DNA of 64,000 nt from Fimbriimonadaceae bacterium (GTDB lineage Bacteria; Armatimonadota; UBA10988). Location of the stretch: positions 149,127 to 213,126 of the forward strand of contig JADZEX010000018.1 of the NCBI GenBank assembly GCA_020850355.1, given 5' to 3'. The stretch's first letter is position 1. Every line of letters begins with the position of its first letter. The position numbers were made by a program, and so were the translations under genes. The notes below the pieces were generated by a model that worked only from the letters and a program-made list of their open reading frames with translations, searched no databases and was not told where the DNA came from. Shown here piece after piece: positions 34,188 through 42,769 of the stretch.

Positions 34188-35528
34188 TCACCGCCGCGGG
34201 GCGATCTCTTCTGTGGCTGGCAGCGGCAGCACCTGCTCCCGGCGCGGGCCGACGCAGACGTAGGCCACCGGGCCGCAGGTGGCCGCGAGCCGGGCGACGT
34301 AGGCGCGCGCGGCGGCCGGCAGGTCCGCCCAGTCGCGGCAGTCGGCCAGGCTGCTGCGCCAACCCGGCTGCATCTCGCAGACCGGTTGGCAGGCGGCCAG
34401 GTCGACCGCCTCCGCCGGCGGGGTGGTGAGCCGTTGGCCGTCCAAGTCGTAAGCCACCACCAGGGGAATCTCGGCCAGGTCGCTGAGCACATCGAGCCCG
34501 GTGACCGCCAGTCCGGTCACGCCGCAGCGCCGGGCGGTGTAGCCAGCCAGCACCAGATCCAGCCAGCCACAACGCCGCGGCCGGCCGGTCGAGGTTCCGA
34601 ACTCCTGCCCCCGCTCGCGCAGCCGCGCCGCCGCGAGGTCGTCGGCCTGGCTCGGGAACGGCCCGGCGCCAACGCGCGAACCGTACGCCTTGAGCACGCC
34701 GATCACCCGGTCGACCCGCGCATCGCGCAGGCCACTGCCGACACCCAGCCCGAGCGGGGTGCAGGCGCTGGAGGTGACGTAGGGATAGGTCCCCAGGTCG
34801 ACATCCAGCAGCGCCGAGTGGGCGCCTTCGAAGAGCACCGTCTGGCCGTCCGCCAGCGCGGTGTCGAGCCAACTGGCGGTGTCGGCGAGGTACGGCGCCA
34901 GCCGCGCCGCGCACGGCTCCAGCGCCGCCAGCACGGCCGCCACCTCGAACGGCTCAAAGGCGCTCCCCGACAGCGCTGCGAGCGTCGTCAGCAGGGCGTT
35001 TTGGAGCGTCACGATGGCCGCGATCTTCGGCGCCAGGCGGTCGAGGCGGCGCAGCTCACCGGCGCGGATGGCGGTCAGTCGGTGGGCCTTGGCCGCGTAG
35101 GTCGGCCCGATGCCGCGTCCGGTCGAGCCGATCACCGGCAGTCCGAGCCGGCCGGCGGCCGCTTCCAGGAGGCGCTCCTCGGCCTTCTGCCAGGGCATCA
35201 CCAGGTGTGCCCGGTCGCTCACCAACAGGCGGCCCGTCAGGCTGATCCCACGCTCGGCGAGCTGGTCGATTTCGGCCAGCAGTTGCTGCGGATCGAGCGC
35301 CACACCGTGGGCCACGACGTTGGTGGTGCCCGGAGTGATCACCCCCGAGGGGAGCAGGTGCAGGGCGAAGCGGGACTCGCCGAGTCGGACGGTGTGGCCC
35401 GCGTTGGCGCCTCCGTTGAACCGCACGACGACGTTGGCGGTGGCCGCCAGGTGGTCGACCAGTTGGCCCTTGCCCTCGTCGCCAAACTGCAGGCCGACCA
35501 CGCAAGTGTGGCGGACGGACTCGTCCAT
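34188..35528 (-). CDS. purA: Adenylosuccinate synthetase
   Basis: 446 residues, slightly longer than the usual 430. Makes adenylosuccinate from IMP, Asp and GTP, the first committed step to AMP. Motifs: GLQFGDEGKGQLVD with the catalytic Asp (about 17), VVRFNGGANAGHTV, STGRGIGPTYAAKA, VLFEGAHSALLDVDLGTYPYVTSS and FGTSTGRPRRCGWLDL. The first block reads Q-F where most enzymes have Q-W, a mild change. GGAGAG precedes ATG. A promoter (35702-35730) lies within the end of the CPBP gene upstream, giving a leader of about 165 bases with a 16-bp palindrome. Heads a likely operon with the GH99-like, EamA and sulfatase genes. Confidence 0.95.
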   Translation of the reverse strand: MDESVRHTCVVGLQFGDEGKGQLVDHLAATANVVVRFNGGANAGHTVRLGESRFALHLLPSGVITPGTTNVVAHGVALDPQQLLAEIDQLAERGISLTGRLLVSDRAHLVMPWQKAEERLLEAAAGRLGLPVIGSTGRGIGPTYAAKAHRLTAIRAGELRRLDRLAPKIAAIVTLQNALLTTLAALSGSAFEPFEVAAVLAALEPCAARLAPYLADTASWLDTALADGQTVLFEGAHSALLDVDLGTYPYVTSSACTPLGLGVGSGLRDARVDRVIGVLKAYGSRVGAGPFPSQADDLAAARLRERGQEFGTSTGRPRRCGWLDLVLAGYTARRCGVTGLAVTGLDVLSDLAEIPLVVAYDLDGQRLTTPPAEAVDLAACQPVCEMQPGWRSSLADCRDWADLPAAARAYVARLAATCGPVAYVCVGPRREQVLPLPATEEIAPRR

Positions 35529-35547
35529 GGTGCTCTCCGTCACGACC

Positions 35548-35563
35548 CGGACCCGCGGGTCCG
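35548..35563. promoter_or_regulatory. 16-bp palindrome in the purA leader
   Basis: CGGACCCGCGGGTCCG, a perfect palindrome 19 bases upstream of the purA start codon, next to the ribosome binding site. Possible operator or mRNA structure; the regulator is unknown. Confidence 0.45.
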
Positions 35564-35694
35564 TGGCGGCCCGGCAGGCCGGTAGAGCACGGCCGGGCAC
35601 TGGCTGCAAGCCGGAGCTTTGCCTTTTGCCGACCGGTCGTGACGTTGGGAGGTCGGTGATCCGCACCCTTGCGGGAGGCTCGCGGGCTGTCCGC

Positions 35695-36300
35695 TTAGGG
35701 CAGTGTAGCACCGCCGCGGACGCCTGCCAACTGCTCCCACGACCGCTCGCCGCGGGCCCCGGCAACCAGCGCTGCGCAGAGCCAAAGGTCGTGCACCGCG
35801 TGGACCAGCATCACCACCGGCAGGCTGCGGGTGACGACGTAGAGCCCGCCGAGCAGCACGCCCTCGACAAAGACCGGCAGCAGCAGCGGCCGGAGCCGCC
35901 GGTCGGGCTGGTCGTGGAGCCCGGCGAAGAGCAGCGCCGTGACCGCCACCGCGAGGCGCGGGGAGCCGGTCAGCCGCTGCAGGCTGAGCTGCAGGAGGCC
36001 CCGGAAGAACAGCTCCTCCGCCGCCGCCAGCAGCGCCACGGCCCAGCGGTCGGCGGCCGTGTGGCTGGCGTAGAGCTGCCCCAGCGCCGTCAGCCGCGCG
36101 GCGTGCGCCGGGCCGTCGCGTGCCAGGAGCTGGCGGTGGATGGCGCGCGTCAGCAGCAGCAGCAACGCCAGCCCGCCCAGCAGCGGCAGCAGCGCGAGTC
36201 GCCCACAGGGCCCGCGGAAGCCGACCGGGAGCGTCGCCAAGACCAACAGGTTGGCCGTCAGCAGCGCCGTCCACCAGCGTCGTTTCACGTGAAACAGCAT
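35695..36300 (-). CDS. CPBP-family intramembrane protease, last gene of the exopolysaccharide operon
   Basis: 201 residues, about six helices. CPBP motifs: AAEELFFRGLLQ (paired Glu and Arg), FAGLHDQPD and LVHAVHDLWL. Family members include CAAX-like processing enzymes and myxosortase-type sorting proteases; the substrate here is unknown. The parS-like site at 36281-36296 lies in codons 2-7 (MLFHVKR). It starts three bases after the stop of the upstream membrane glycosyltransferase gene, so it belongs to the same operon. Its 3' end contains the purA promoter. Confidence 0.85.
   Translation of the reverse strand: MLFHVKRRWWTALLTANLLVLATLPVGFRGPCGRLALLPLLGGLALLLLLTRAIHRQLLARDGPAHAARLTALGQLYASHTAADRWAVALLAAAEELFFRGLLQLSLQRLTGSPRLAVAVTALLFAGLHDQPDRRLRPLLLPVFVEGVLLGGLYVVTRSLPVVMLVHAVHDLWLCAALVAGARGERSWEQLAGVRGGATLP
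35702..35730 (-). promoter_or_regulatory. Promoter of purA
   Basis: TTGGCA (35730-35725), 17-base spacer, TACACT (35707-35702), inside the 3' end of the CPBP gene. Confidence 0.7.
36281..36296. promoter_or_regulatory. parS site, one mismatch
   Basis: CGTTTCACGTGAAACA: 15 of 16 to consensus, with a perfect 14-bp palindromic core. Lies inside the first codons of the CPBP gene. Confidence 0.85.
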
Positions 36301-36303
36301 CGC

Positions 36304-37899
36304 TCACCTCGGCTCCAGGCGCTCCAGTTCGGACGGCAGCCCCGGCCCCGGCTGGCGGCGGTAGCGCTGGTCCAGCCAGGCCGCCAGCTCGCCGCGACCG
36401 ATCCGATGGGTGCCGGCGAGCATCTCGAAGTTGCCGAGCAGCCGCGCCGGGTAGGGGTCGCGCAGACCCTCGACGTAGAGCGGACCACCCGCGGCGGCCA
36501 GCGCCAGAGTCGGCGACAGCCAGCGTTCGAAGGCCGCACCCTCGAGCTCTTCTGGCGGCTGGTAGACCAGGTCGATCACCCCGACGTCGGGTCGCACCTG
36601 GTGCACCAGCCGCAGCGCCGAGTTGCCGCACAGCACCAGGCTGGCACGGCTCGGCAACTGCGCCGCAACCTGCCGCGCGACGACCCACTCGTGGCCCCAG
36701 CGGGGGTACAGCGGACTCGGCAGGCTGGTCGGCAGGTTGGTCGCCAGCAGCGCGACCAGAGAGGGCCAAAGCAGCCAGCGACCACTGCCGGCGGCCAGCC
36801 GCCAGGCCGCCGCCAGCAGCAGCAGGGGGTAGAGCGGCAGCCAGTACTGCGGATCGCTGCCGAGCCAGATCAGGTTGAACACGGCCTGCACCGCGAAGGC
36901 CCAGGTGAGGATACCGCCGGCCGCGGTGCGCCGGCGCGGCCACCAGCCGGCGAGCGTCCACCAGCTCAAGGCGGCAGCGGTCAGGCCGTTGCGCAGCAGC
37001 GTCAGCCAGGCGGTCGGATCGACCAGCACCGGTTCCCCGCGCAACACCGCCTTGACGGCGGTCTCGCCAGCGCTGACCGGCCAGACCAGGCGGCCCAGAC
37101 CGATCAAAGCGCGCAGCGCGCCGAGCACCCCACGCGCGGCGGCGAGGCCCTTGGAGTCTTCGTGGTGCAGCACCCACGACACGAACGCCGCCGGCGCCAG
37201 GACCGCCTCGCGCCAGGCCGCCAGCAGGTAGCAGGCACTCAGCAGAACGACCGTCGTGGCGCCGAAGGCCAGCGCCGCCCGCCGCCCGCCACGGGCCGCG
37301 GCCACCAGCAGGGCCGGCAGCAGCACCACCAGATTCAGCGCCAGCAAGACCCCGCCGGCCGCGCAGACCGCCGCCAGCGCAGCGCTGCGCGCGCCTGGCC
37401 GGCCGCCCTCGCGCGGCCACAGCAGCCACAGCGCCGCCAGCTCCAGCGGCAGTGGGGTGATCCCGGTCTCGACCGTCCGCGCGTGCGCCCAGGGGTTGGC
37501 CGACAGCACGAACACCGCGACCAGCGCGCCAGCGCTGCGGGCGGAGAGGCCGGCAAGCTGCGCCAGCCGCCACAGCAGCCCGGCGCTGAGCCCGCCGCAG
37601 AGCGCGTTGCAGAGCTGCGGCGGGACCTGCTCCGGGCCCTGCCACCCGAGCATCTGCCAGCCCTGCAGCCAGAGCCGCAGCCACGGCGTTTGGAACAGGT
37701 GGTAGGCCCGCAGCCCGCTGCCGCTGCCCAGCAGCAGCCCGGTCTCCTTCAGACCATCGCCATCGGCCGCGACGTAGCAGGACGTCAGCGCATACCAGAG
37801 GGTGACCAGTCCGACGATCCGCCAGGCCACGACGGCCGGGGCCGGGCCAGGTGCGGCCGGATCGCCGGGGGCTGTTTCACGTGAAACAGAAGCGCTCAC
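36304..37899 (-). CDS. Polytopic membrane protein, GT-C glycosyltransferase-like
   Basis: 531 residues from GTG at 37899 (AAGG upstream, GTGA overlap with the preceding stop). About ten transmembrane helices to residue 420, then a soluble C-terminal domain (LVLCGNSALRLVHQVRPDVG onward). An acidic loop after the first helix (AADGDGLKETG) is placed like the catalytic Asp loop of GT-C/GT39-type enzymes that use polyprenyl-phosphate sugars, but no family signature is firm. A perfect parS site sits in codons 4-9. Probably adds sugars to the polymer or its lipid carrier. Confidence 0.65.
   Translation of the reverse strand: MSASVSRETAPGDPAAPGPAPAVVAWRIVGLVTLWYALTSCYVAADGDGLKETGLLLGSGSGLRAYHLFQTPWLRLWLQGWQMLGWQGPEQVPPQLCNALCGGLSAGLLWRLAQLAGLSARSAGALVAVFVLSANPWAHARTVETGITPLPLELAALWLLWPREGGRPGARSAALAAVCAAGGVLLALNLVVLLPALLVAAARGGRRAALAFGATTVVLLSACYLLAAWREAVLAPAAFVSWVLHHEDSKGLAAARGVLGALRALIGLGRLVWPVSAGETAVKAVLRGEPVLVDPTAWLTLLRNGLTAAALSWWTLAGWWPRRRTAAGGILTWAFAVQAVFNLIWLGSDPQYWLPLYPLLLLAAAWRLAAGSGRWLLWPSLVALLATNLPTSLPSPLYPRWGHEWVVARQVAAQLPSRASLVLCGNSALRLVHQVRPDVGVIDLVYQPPEELEGAAFERWLSPTLALAAAGGPLYVEGLRDPYPARLLGNFEMLAGTHRIGRGELAAWLDQRYRRQPGPGLPSELERLEPR
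37873..37888. promoter_or_regulatory. parS site, perfect consensus, inside a gene
   Basis: TGTTTCACGTGAAACA, identical to consensus. It occupies codons 4-9 of the GT-C-like gene and encodes Ser-Val-Ser-Arg-Glu-Thr in that frame. Confidence 0.92.
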
Positions 37900-39581
37900 G
37901 GCCCCGCCACCTTCTGCTTCGCATCGTCGGCCGCCGGGCCGCTGAGTCCGGCGTCGAGCGCCTGTTGGTAACCCTCCTTGGCCTCGGCGCGCCGCTGCAG
38001 CTCCCACAGCGCGTCGGCCCGACGGTACAGCGCCATCGCCAGGTTGTAGCTGCGGAACTCGCCAGCGGGGAGCACCCGGACCGCGGTCAGCAACTCCTCG
38101 GCCTCGGCCAACGAGCGCTCCCAAGCCTCCAACACGTAACTGGTGAGGCTCATCCGGAAGAGCGCCAGGCAGGTGAACTGCCGCACCTCGGCGCCCGCCC
38201 CGGCGGCGGCCAACAGCTTGCGGCTGGCGGCGAACTGCTCCCAGGCCGCGGCGTACTGCTTCTCCTGGTACAGCCGCAGCCCCTCAGCATAGGCCCGCCG
38301 CGAATCGTTCAGCGGGGTCGCCGCCGGCCCGTCGGGAGCCTCGACCTCCGGCAGGTCCCAGATGGTCACCTCACCGGCGGCGGTGACCGCGGCCAACTGG
38401 CGGCCCGCCGGGTCGAAGGTCACCGCCGCCGCCGTGACCGCCGGTTGCAACGCCACGATCTCCTGCTCGCGCCGCCAGAGCACCGCCGTCTGGCCGGCCA
38501 GGGCGAGGTCGCCGTGGACCGACCAGGCCGCGGCGCGGGCCGCCGGCAGCTCTTGCTCGACACACTGCGCGCCAACTTCAAGCAGTCTGGTGGCGGTGGG
38601 CTGCAGCAGCACCAGCGCCGGGGTGATCGGCGAGACGACCACCTCGTCGGCGGTCGCCGCGTGGCTGCCGACCAGCGTGCGGTCGGCGGCGTCGAAGAGC
38701 GTGACCGTGTCGGCGGTCAGCGTCGCCAGGCCGTCGCCACCCGCGAACAGCCGCTGCGCCCCGGCGCTGCCGGCGAGGTGCGCCAAATCGCCGGCGACCG
38801 GCGAGCCGATGAACAGGTTGCCCTCACGGGGCAGCACGGCGACCCGTTGGTGGCGACCGGCGAAGCACGCGTCGCGCACGCCGCCGGGCGCACCGATCTT
38901 CAGGAAGGGCGTCAGGTCCGGCAGGCTCAACGCCACGGCGCCCTGCGGGGTGACCGTCAGACAGCTCCAGCCGTCGGGCGAGAGGGCCACCCGTTGCAGC
39001 TCGCCGGGCGCCTGCGGCAGACGCAGGGCCAGCTTGCTCGGGAGATCGTCCAGCCAGCCGCCCCGGGCATCGCGCGAGAGCAGCAGCGGGGGCCGCCAGC
39101 ACACTTCGCCGCGGACCGGGTGACCAAGCTGCCAGCGCCCGAAGACGCCGAGCGGCTGCCCGGCCGGGGTTGGCAAGACCTGCAACTCGCCCGCCGGCTG
39201 CGGCGGCCGCGCCACCGACAGCAGGTAGCCGCCGCTGCTGGGCGGGTCGGTCGCCACCACCAACAGGTAGCGCCCGGCCACGAAGTGCTGCGCCAGCGGG
39301 CGGGCCGGCCCGACCAGGCCAACCGTGCGCGGCTGGCCGGCCGCGTCGACCTGCTCCAGCGCCTTGACCACCACGCCGTGCCGCCCGGCGGTCTGCAAGC
39401 TGATCCGCAGCGGCTCCGGCGCCGCCAGCTCGAGGCTGTAGAAGTCGGCCTGCACGGCTTGCCGCGTGCCATCGGGACCGGGCCGCTGGCTAACCGTGGC
39501 CCGCGGTCGGTAGACCGCCTGGCCCGGCGCGATGGGCGTGGCGGTGTCGGCCAGCAGCAACAGCCAGAGCAGCGGCATCAT
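37896..39581 (-). CDS. Secreted beta-propeller plus TPR protein
   Basis: 561 residues. Signal peptide 1-14 or so (MMPLLWLLLLADTA). The middle consists of weak WD40/propeller strands (LQRVALSPDGWSCLTVTPQG, AVTFDPAGRQLAAVTAAGEVTIWDLP). The C-terminal 130 residues are TPR-like helices (EGLRLYQEKQYAAAWEQFAA, YNLAMALYRRADALWELQRRAEAKEGYQQALD). No catalytic motif. GGGAG seven bases before the first ATG; start overlaps the preceding stop (ATGA). Likely a periplasmic scaffold for the exopolysaccharide machinery. Confidence 0.7.
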   Translation of the reverse strand: MMPLLWLLLLADTATPIAPGQAVYRPRATVSQRPGPDGTRQAVQADFYSLELAAPEPLRISLQTAGRHGVVVKALEQVDAAGQPRTVGLVGPARPLAQHFVAGRYLLVVATDPPSSGGYLLSVARPPQPAGELQVLPTPAGQPLGVFGRWQLGHPVRGEVCWRPPLLLSRDARGGWLDDLPSKLALRLPQAPGELQRVALSPDGWSCLTVTPQGAVALSLPDLTPFLKIGAPGGVRDACFAGRHQRVAVLPREGNLFIGSPVAGDLAHLAGSAGAQRLFAGGDGLATLTADTVTLFDAADRTLVGSHAATADEVVVSPITPALVLLQPTATRLLEVGAQCVEQELPAARAAAWSVHGDLALAGQTAVLWRREQEIVALQPAVTAAAVTFDPAGRQLAAVTAAGEVTIWDLPEVEAPDGPAATPLNDSRRAYAEGLRLYQEKQYAAAWEQFAASRKLLAAAGAGAEVRQFTCLALFRMSLTSYVLEAWERSLAEAEELLTAVRVLPAGEFRSYNLAMALYRRADALWELQRRAEAKEGYQQALDAGLSGPAADDAKQKVAGP

Positions 39582-41320
39582 CCGCGGACTCCCAACAACG
39601 CGTCGGCCATCTCGCGGCGGGTCTGGTTCCAGACCACCGGGTCCTCGGCCCAGGTCCCGCGGCCGGTCGAGAGCTTCGTGGCACACTCGTCGGCAAACTG
39701 CCCGCGGCCCTTTTGGCGCAGCAGCCAGAGGTACTCATAGTCTTGCGCGCCGCGCCGGAAGCCCTTCAGCCGCAGGCTGGCGACCGGCCTGGCGATCCCC
39801 ACCGGCTCGCCCGGGTACATCCAGACGCCGTCGCCGTTCAGCCGCAGCGCCATCTCAGCGGGGTACGGCTTGCCGTCGCGGATCCGCCTGGTCTCGTCGA
39901 AGGTCAGCGGGTCGGCGTAGAGGTCGGTCGGCGTCTGCACGCGATAGTGCGCCTGCCGCCAGTAGAGCACATCCCAGTAGTACCAGCCATCGAGCCGGTA
40001 GCGCCAGGCGCACGGCCCCCAGGCGCGCACGCCGAGCAGCGCCTGGTCGATCAGCGGACCGCCCGCGAGCCCCTCGTTGTAGACCCAGACCCGCCCGCCG
40101 CGCTGGCGCACCAGGGCCATGTCGGCGTCGCTCGACTGGCCCGAACAGAAGATATCGACCGCGCTCAGCAACGTCCCGAACTCCGGGCGCTCGGGCTGCA
40201 CCTGCTCGGTCACCATGGTCGGCACCCGCTGCCCGATGGCGGCGTCGACCCAGCCCCCAAGGCGCCGGATCTCCGCGTAATGCTCGGCGGTGCTGGGCTC
40301 GTCCCAGAGCCCGAAGAAGATCCGGTCGAGCACGCCCTGGCGGCCGAAGAAGTCGACCACGCTGCGGCAGGCCGCGGCAATGCCCTCCTGGTCCGCGTCG
40401 TGCTGCAGCCCGATGTTCCAACTGGTCGCCCCAGCGCCGCGGCAGGGGCCGCTGGTGAAGGCCTTGCCGGACAGGTAGCCACCGTACCGGGCCCACCACC
40501 TGGTCCAGTTGAAGCCGCCGTCGCCAATCTGCGGCTCGGTCCCGAGGGTCGCGCGGTGGTCGTGGGCCATCTGGTGGAAGGCGTCCTCCAGCCCGGCCAA
40601 CTCAGCGTCGTTGGTGGTCTTGTAGTACTCCCGCAGCCGTTCCGGGCCGTAATAGAAGTAGCTGCGCAGATGCGTCTCGCGCGGCATCGTCAGCGGCAGG
40701 ACCTCCAGTCGCAGGTCCCAACTGGTGTCGATCCCGCCGCCGGCGACGCGCACCTGGCTGGTGTACTCACCGACCTTGGCCGCCGCCGGGATGGTCAGGT
40801 CGCACCACACCAACGCCAGCTCGCCGGCCTGCGCTTCGAGGGTTTCACCGGCCCGCAGCGGCAGCAGTTGCTCGGGGTACCAGCCGACGCCCAGCCGGCC
40901 CGGTGCCGGTTTGTCCTGCTCCAACTGGCTGGGCACCGTGACGTTCAGGAAGTGCGCCCGGAACAGCCGCAAGCTGTCAGCCGGCAGCTTCGCGGCGGCA
41001 CCGCTCGGCGGGTCGATCTTGACGGTCAGGTCGCTCGCCGCCTGGGCGGGCCGGATCGCCACCTGAAACGCCAGCACCTCGTTGCGCATCCCGAAGAGCT
41101 TGATGGTCTGCCCATCCCAGATCGCCGAACTGGCTTCGGGGGCGGCGTCGCGCCGTAGCTTGACGCTGTCGTCAACCACCCACAGCCCGGCCGCCGCGGT
41201 CGCCGGGGCGTCGCGACCAGCGCTCTGGCGGGTGCCCTGGAAGACGAACCAGCCACCTGCGCCGAGCAGCAACAAGACCAGGATCACCCGCAACTTGCGG
41301 AGCATCGGGTTGCGCGTCAC
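39578..41320 (-). CDS. Membrane-anchored DUF4091 protein (GH123-like)
   Basis: 580 residues, GTG start with GGAGGTG. One N-terminal transmembrane helix (about 10-28) anchors a large extracytoplasmic part. A beta-sandwich domain (about 45-215) with VGEYTSQVRVAGG leads into a TIM-barrel-like domain with FFGLWDEPSTAEHYAEIRRLGGW, followed by WYYWDVLYW and a C-terminal FRRGAQDYEYLWLLRQKG, the hallmark of DUF4091/GH123-type proteins. GH123 members are N-acetylgalactosaminidases using a Asp-Glu pair; D-E is present in LWDEP. Role in trimming or modifying the exported polymer is inferred from context. Confidence 0.8.
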   Translation of the reverse strand: MTRNPMLRKLRVILVLLLLGAGGWFVFQGTRQSAGRDAPATAAAGLWVVDDSVKLRRDAAPEASSAIWDGQTIKLFGMRNEVLAFQVAIRPAQAASDLTVKIDPPSGAAAKLPADSLRLFRAHFLNVTVPSQLEQDKPAPGRLGVGWYPEQLLPLRAGETLEAQAGELALVWCDLTIPAAAKVGEYTSQVRVAGGGIDTSWDLRLEVLPLTMPRETHLRSYFYYGPERLREYYKTTNDAELAGLEDAFHQMAHDHRATLGTEPQIGDGGFNWTRWWARYGGYLSGKAFTSGPCRGAGATSWNIGLQHDADQEGIAAACRSVVDFFGRQGVLDRIFFGLWDEPSTAEHYAEIRRLGGWVDAAIGQRVPTMVTEQVQPERPEFGTLLSAVDIFCSGQSSDADMALVRQRGGRVWVYNEGLAGGPLIDQALLGVRAWGPCAWRYRLDGWYYWDVLYWRQAHYRVQTPTDLYADPLTFDETRRIRDGKPYPAEMALRLNGDGVWMYPGEPVGIARPVASLRLKGFRRGAQDYEYLWLLRQKGRGQFADECATKLSTGRGTWAEDPVVWNQTRREMADALLGVRG

Positions 41321-41338
41321 AGGGCACCTCCGCCGCGT

Positions 41339-42769
41339 TCATTCGCCGGTTGCTCGCGGCTCCTGCGACCAGGGCTGCAACCGGCCGGCGCGCCAGGTCA
41401 GCACCCGGCAGGCGGGCCGATCGGCCAGCCCCAGCGCCGCCGCCGGCTCGACAATGTGCAGCGTCACGTCAGGCCGCGCCGCCAGCACCTTCACCCCGGT
41501 CTGGCCGTGGACCAGCAGGTCGAAGTCGTGCAGTACGTAGACCGAGTAGCGCGACCGCGCGGCCAGCGGCTGCACCAGCACCAGGCGGCCATCTGGCGGC
41601 AAGGCCCGCATCACCGGCACCACCTCCGCCAGCAGCGCCGCAGCGGCACGTCCGTTGGCGGTCATCAGCCGCTGCTTCTGCCAACTGGCGCCCAGTTGCC
41701 CCAGCCACAACAACGCCAGCAGCCCGCCGGCCAGCCGGCCGCGCCGACCCGCCAAACAGGCCACCCAGCCGCCGCCGAGCAGCAGCGCGATCAGCGGCAG
41801 GGCATTGTAGACATGCAGCTCGCTGACGTGGTTCAGCAGCAGCATCGGCAGCATCTGCGTGGTCGCCAACAGCAGCAGCAGGCCGCCCAGCCGGGGCTGG
41901 CGCCGCCAGCCGACGACCGCCCCACCCGCCGTCAGCAGCGCCCCGCCCCCGCCCAGCAGCAGCCACGGCCACTCGCGGGCGGCGACGGCCGGCAGCAGCT
42001 TGACCGTCGACACCGGACTCAGCACGACGCCCCACAACTGCACGGCGTTGCGCAGGACGTTCGGGCCGCAGGCCAGGTCGTAACCGGTGCTGCCCAAGCC
42101 CGGCACAAGCTGCGAGACGCGGGCCCGCACCGCCAGATAGGTGGTGGTGACCGCCGCCGCGGCCACCCAGAGCAGCAGCCCGCGCCGCCGCTGGCGGTGG
42201 TGCAGGATCGCCAGCAGCAGCAGGCCCGCCAGGGCGCCGGTGCCGCTCTCTTTGCTCCACAGCGCCAGGGCGTAGCAGGCCAGGCTGGCGGCCAGCCGAC
42301 CGCGCCGCCCGTCGCGCAAGCCGTGGTGCGCCAGCAGCAGGGCGCCGCAGCCGGCCAGGCCGCTGGCGACCTGCGAGACCGTGTCGTTGCTGCACAGCGC
42401 GATCGGCAGCGCCTGGCTGACCAGCAGCCAGCCCGCCGCCAGCCACTGCCCCCGGCGACCTAGGCCCAGCTCGCCGGCCAGCTCCCAGACCGCCCAGACC
42501 AGCCCGCCGTGGAGCAGCGCCAGCAGCAGATGCAGCGGCCAGGTCGCCGCACCACAGGTGGCCTGCAAGGTCAGCAGCACCAGGGCCTCCAGCGGGCGGT
42601 ACCAGAGATGGTGCGGATGCGGCGAGGTGAAGTGGAACCACGGCCGGTGGGCCGGATCGGGCAGCAGGAAGCCGAGGTCGTCACCGTAGCGCAGCACCCC
42701 CAGGCCCGGCGTCAGGATCACCAGCGCTGCCCCCAGGCAGGTCGCCAACTGCCGCTGTCGCGGGCTCAC
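41339..42769 (-). CDS. Polytopic membrane protein, GT-C-like
   Basis: 476 residues from GTG at 42769 (GGAGG upstream, GTGA overlap with the O-antigen-ligase gene). About ten or eleven transmembrane helices. The first loop has LRYGDDLGFLLPDPAHRPWFH, with an Asp pair placed like the GT-C catalytic loop, and a His-rich SPHPHHLWYRPLEAL. A short soluble C-terminus resembles a MGT/UGT-like Rossmann piece only weakly. Probably a glycosyltransferase or polymer-modifying enzyme using a lipid-linked sugar. Confidence 0.62.
   Translation of the reverse strand: MSPRQRQLATCLGAALVILTPGLGVLRYGDDLGFLLPDPAHRPWFHFTSPHPHHLWYRPLEALVLLTLQATCGAATWPLHLLLALLHGGLVWAVWELAGELGLGRRGQWLAAGWLLVSQALPIALCSNDTVSQVASGLAGCGALLLAHHGLRDGRRGRLAASLACYALALWSKESGTGALAGLLLLAILHHRQRRRGLLLWVAAAAVTTTYLAVRARVSQLVPGLGSTGYDLACGPNVLRNAVQLWGVVLSPVSTVKLLPAVAAREWPWLLLGGGGALLTAGGAVVGWRRQPRLGGLLLLLATTQMLPMLLLNHVSELHVYNALPLIALLLGGGWVACLAGRRGRLAGGLLALLWLGQLGASWQKQRLMTANGRAAAALLAEVVPVMRALPPDGRLVLVQPLAARSRYSVYVLHDFDLLVHGQTGVKVLAARPDVTLHIVEPAAALGLADRPACRVLTWRAGRLQPWSQEPRATGE

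Noticed and set aside
35570..35680. purA leader as a c-di-GMP-I or ZTP riboswitch
   Set aside because: GGCAAAGCTCCGGC and GGGTCGTGAC recall pieces of those motifs, but the GNA tetraloop, receptor and other conserved helices are missing or out of order.
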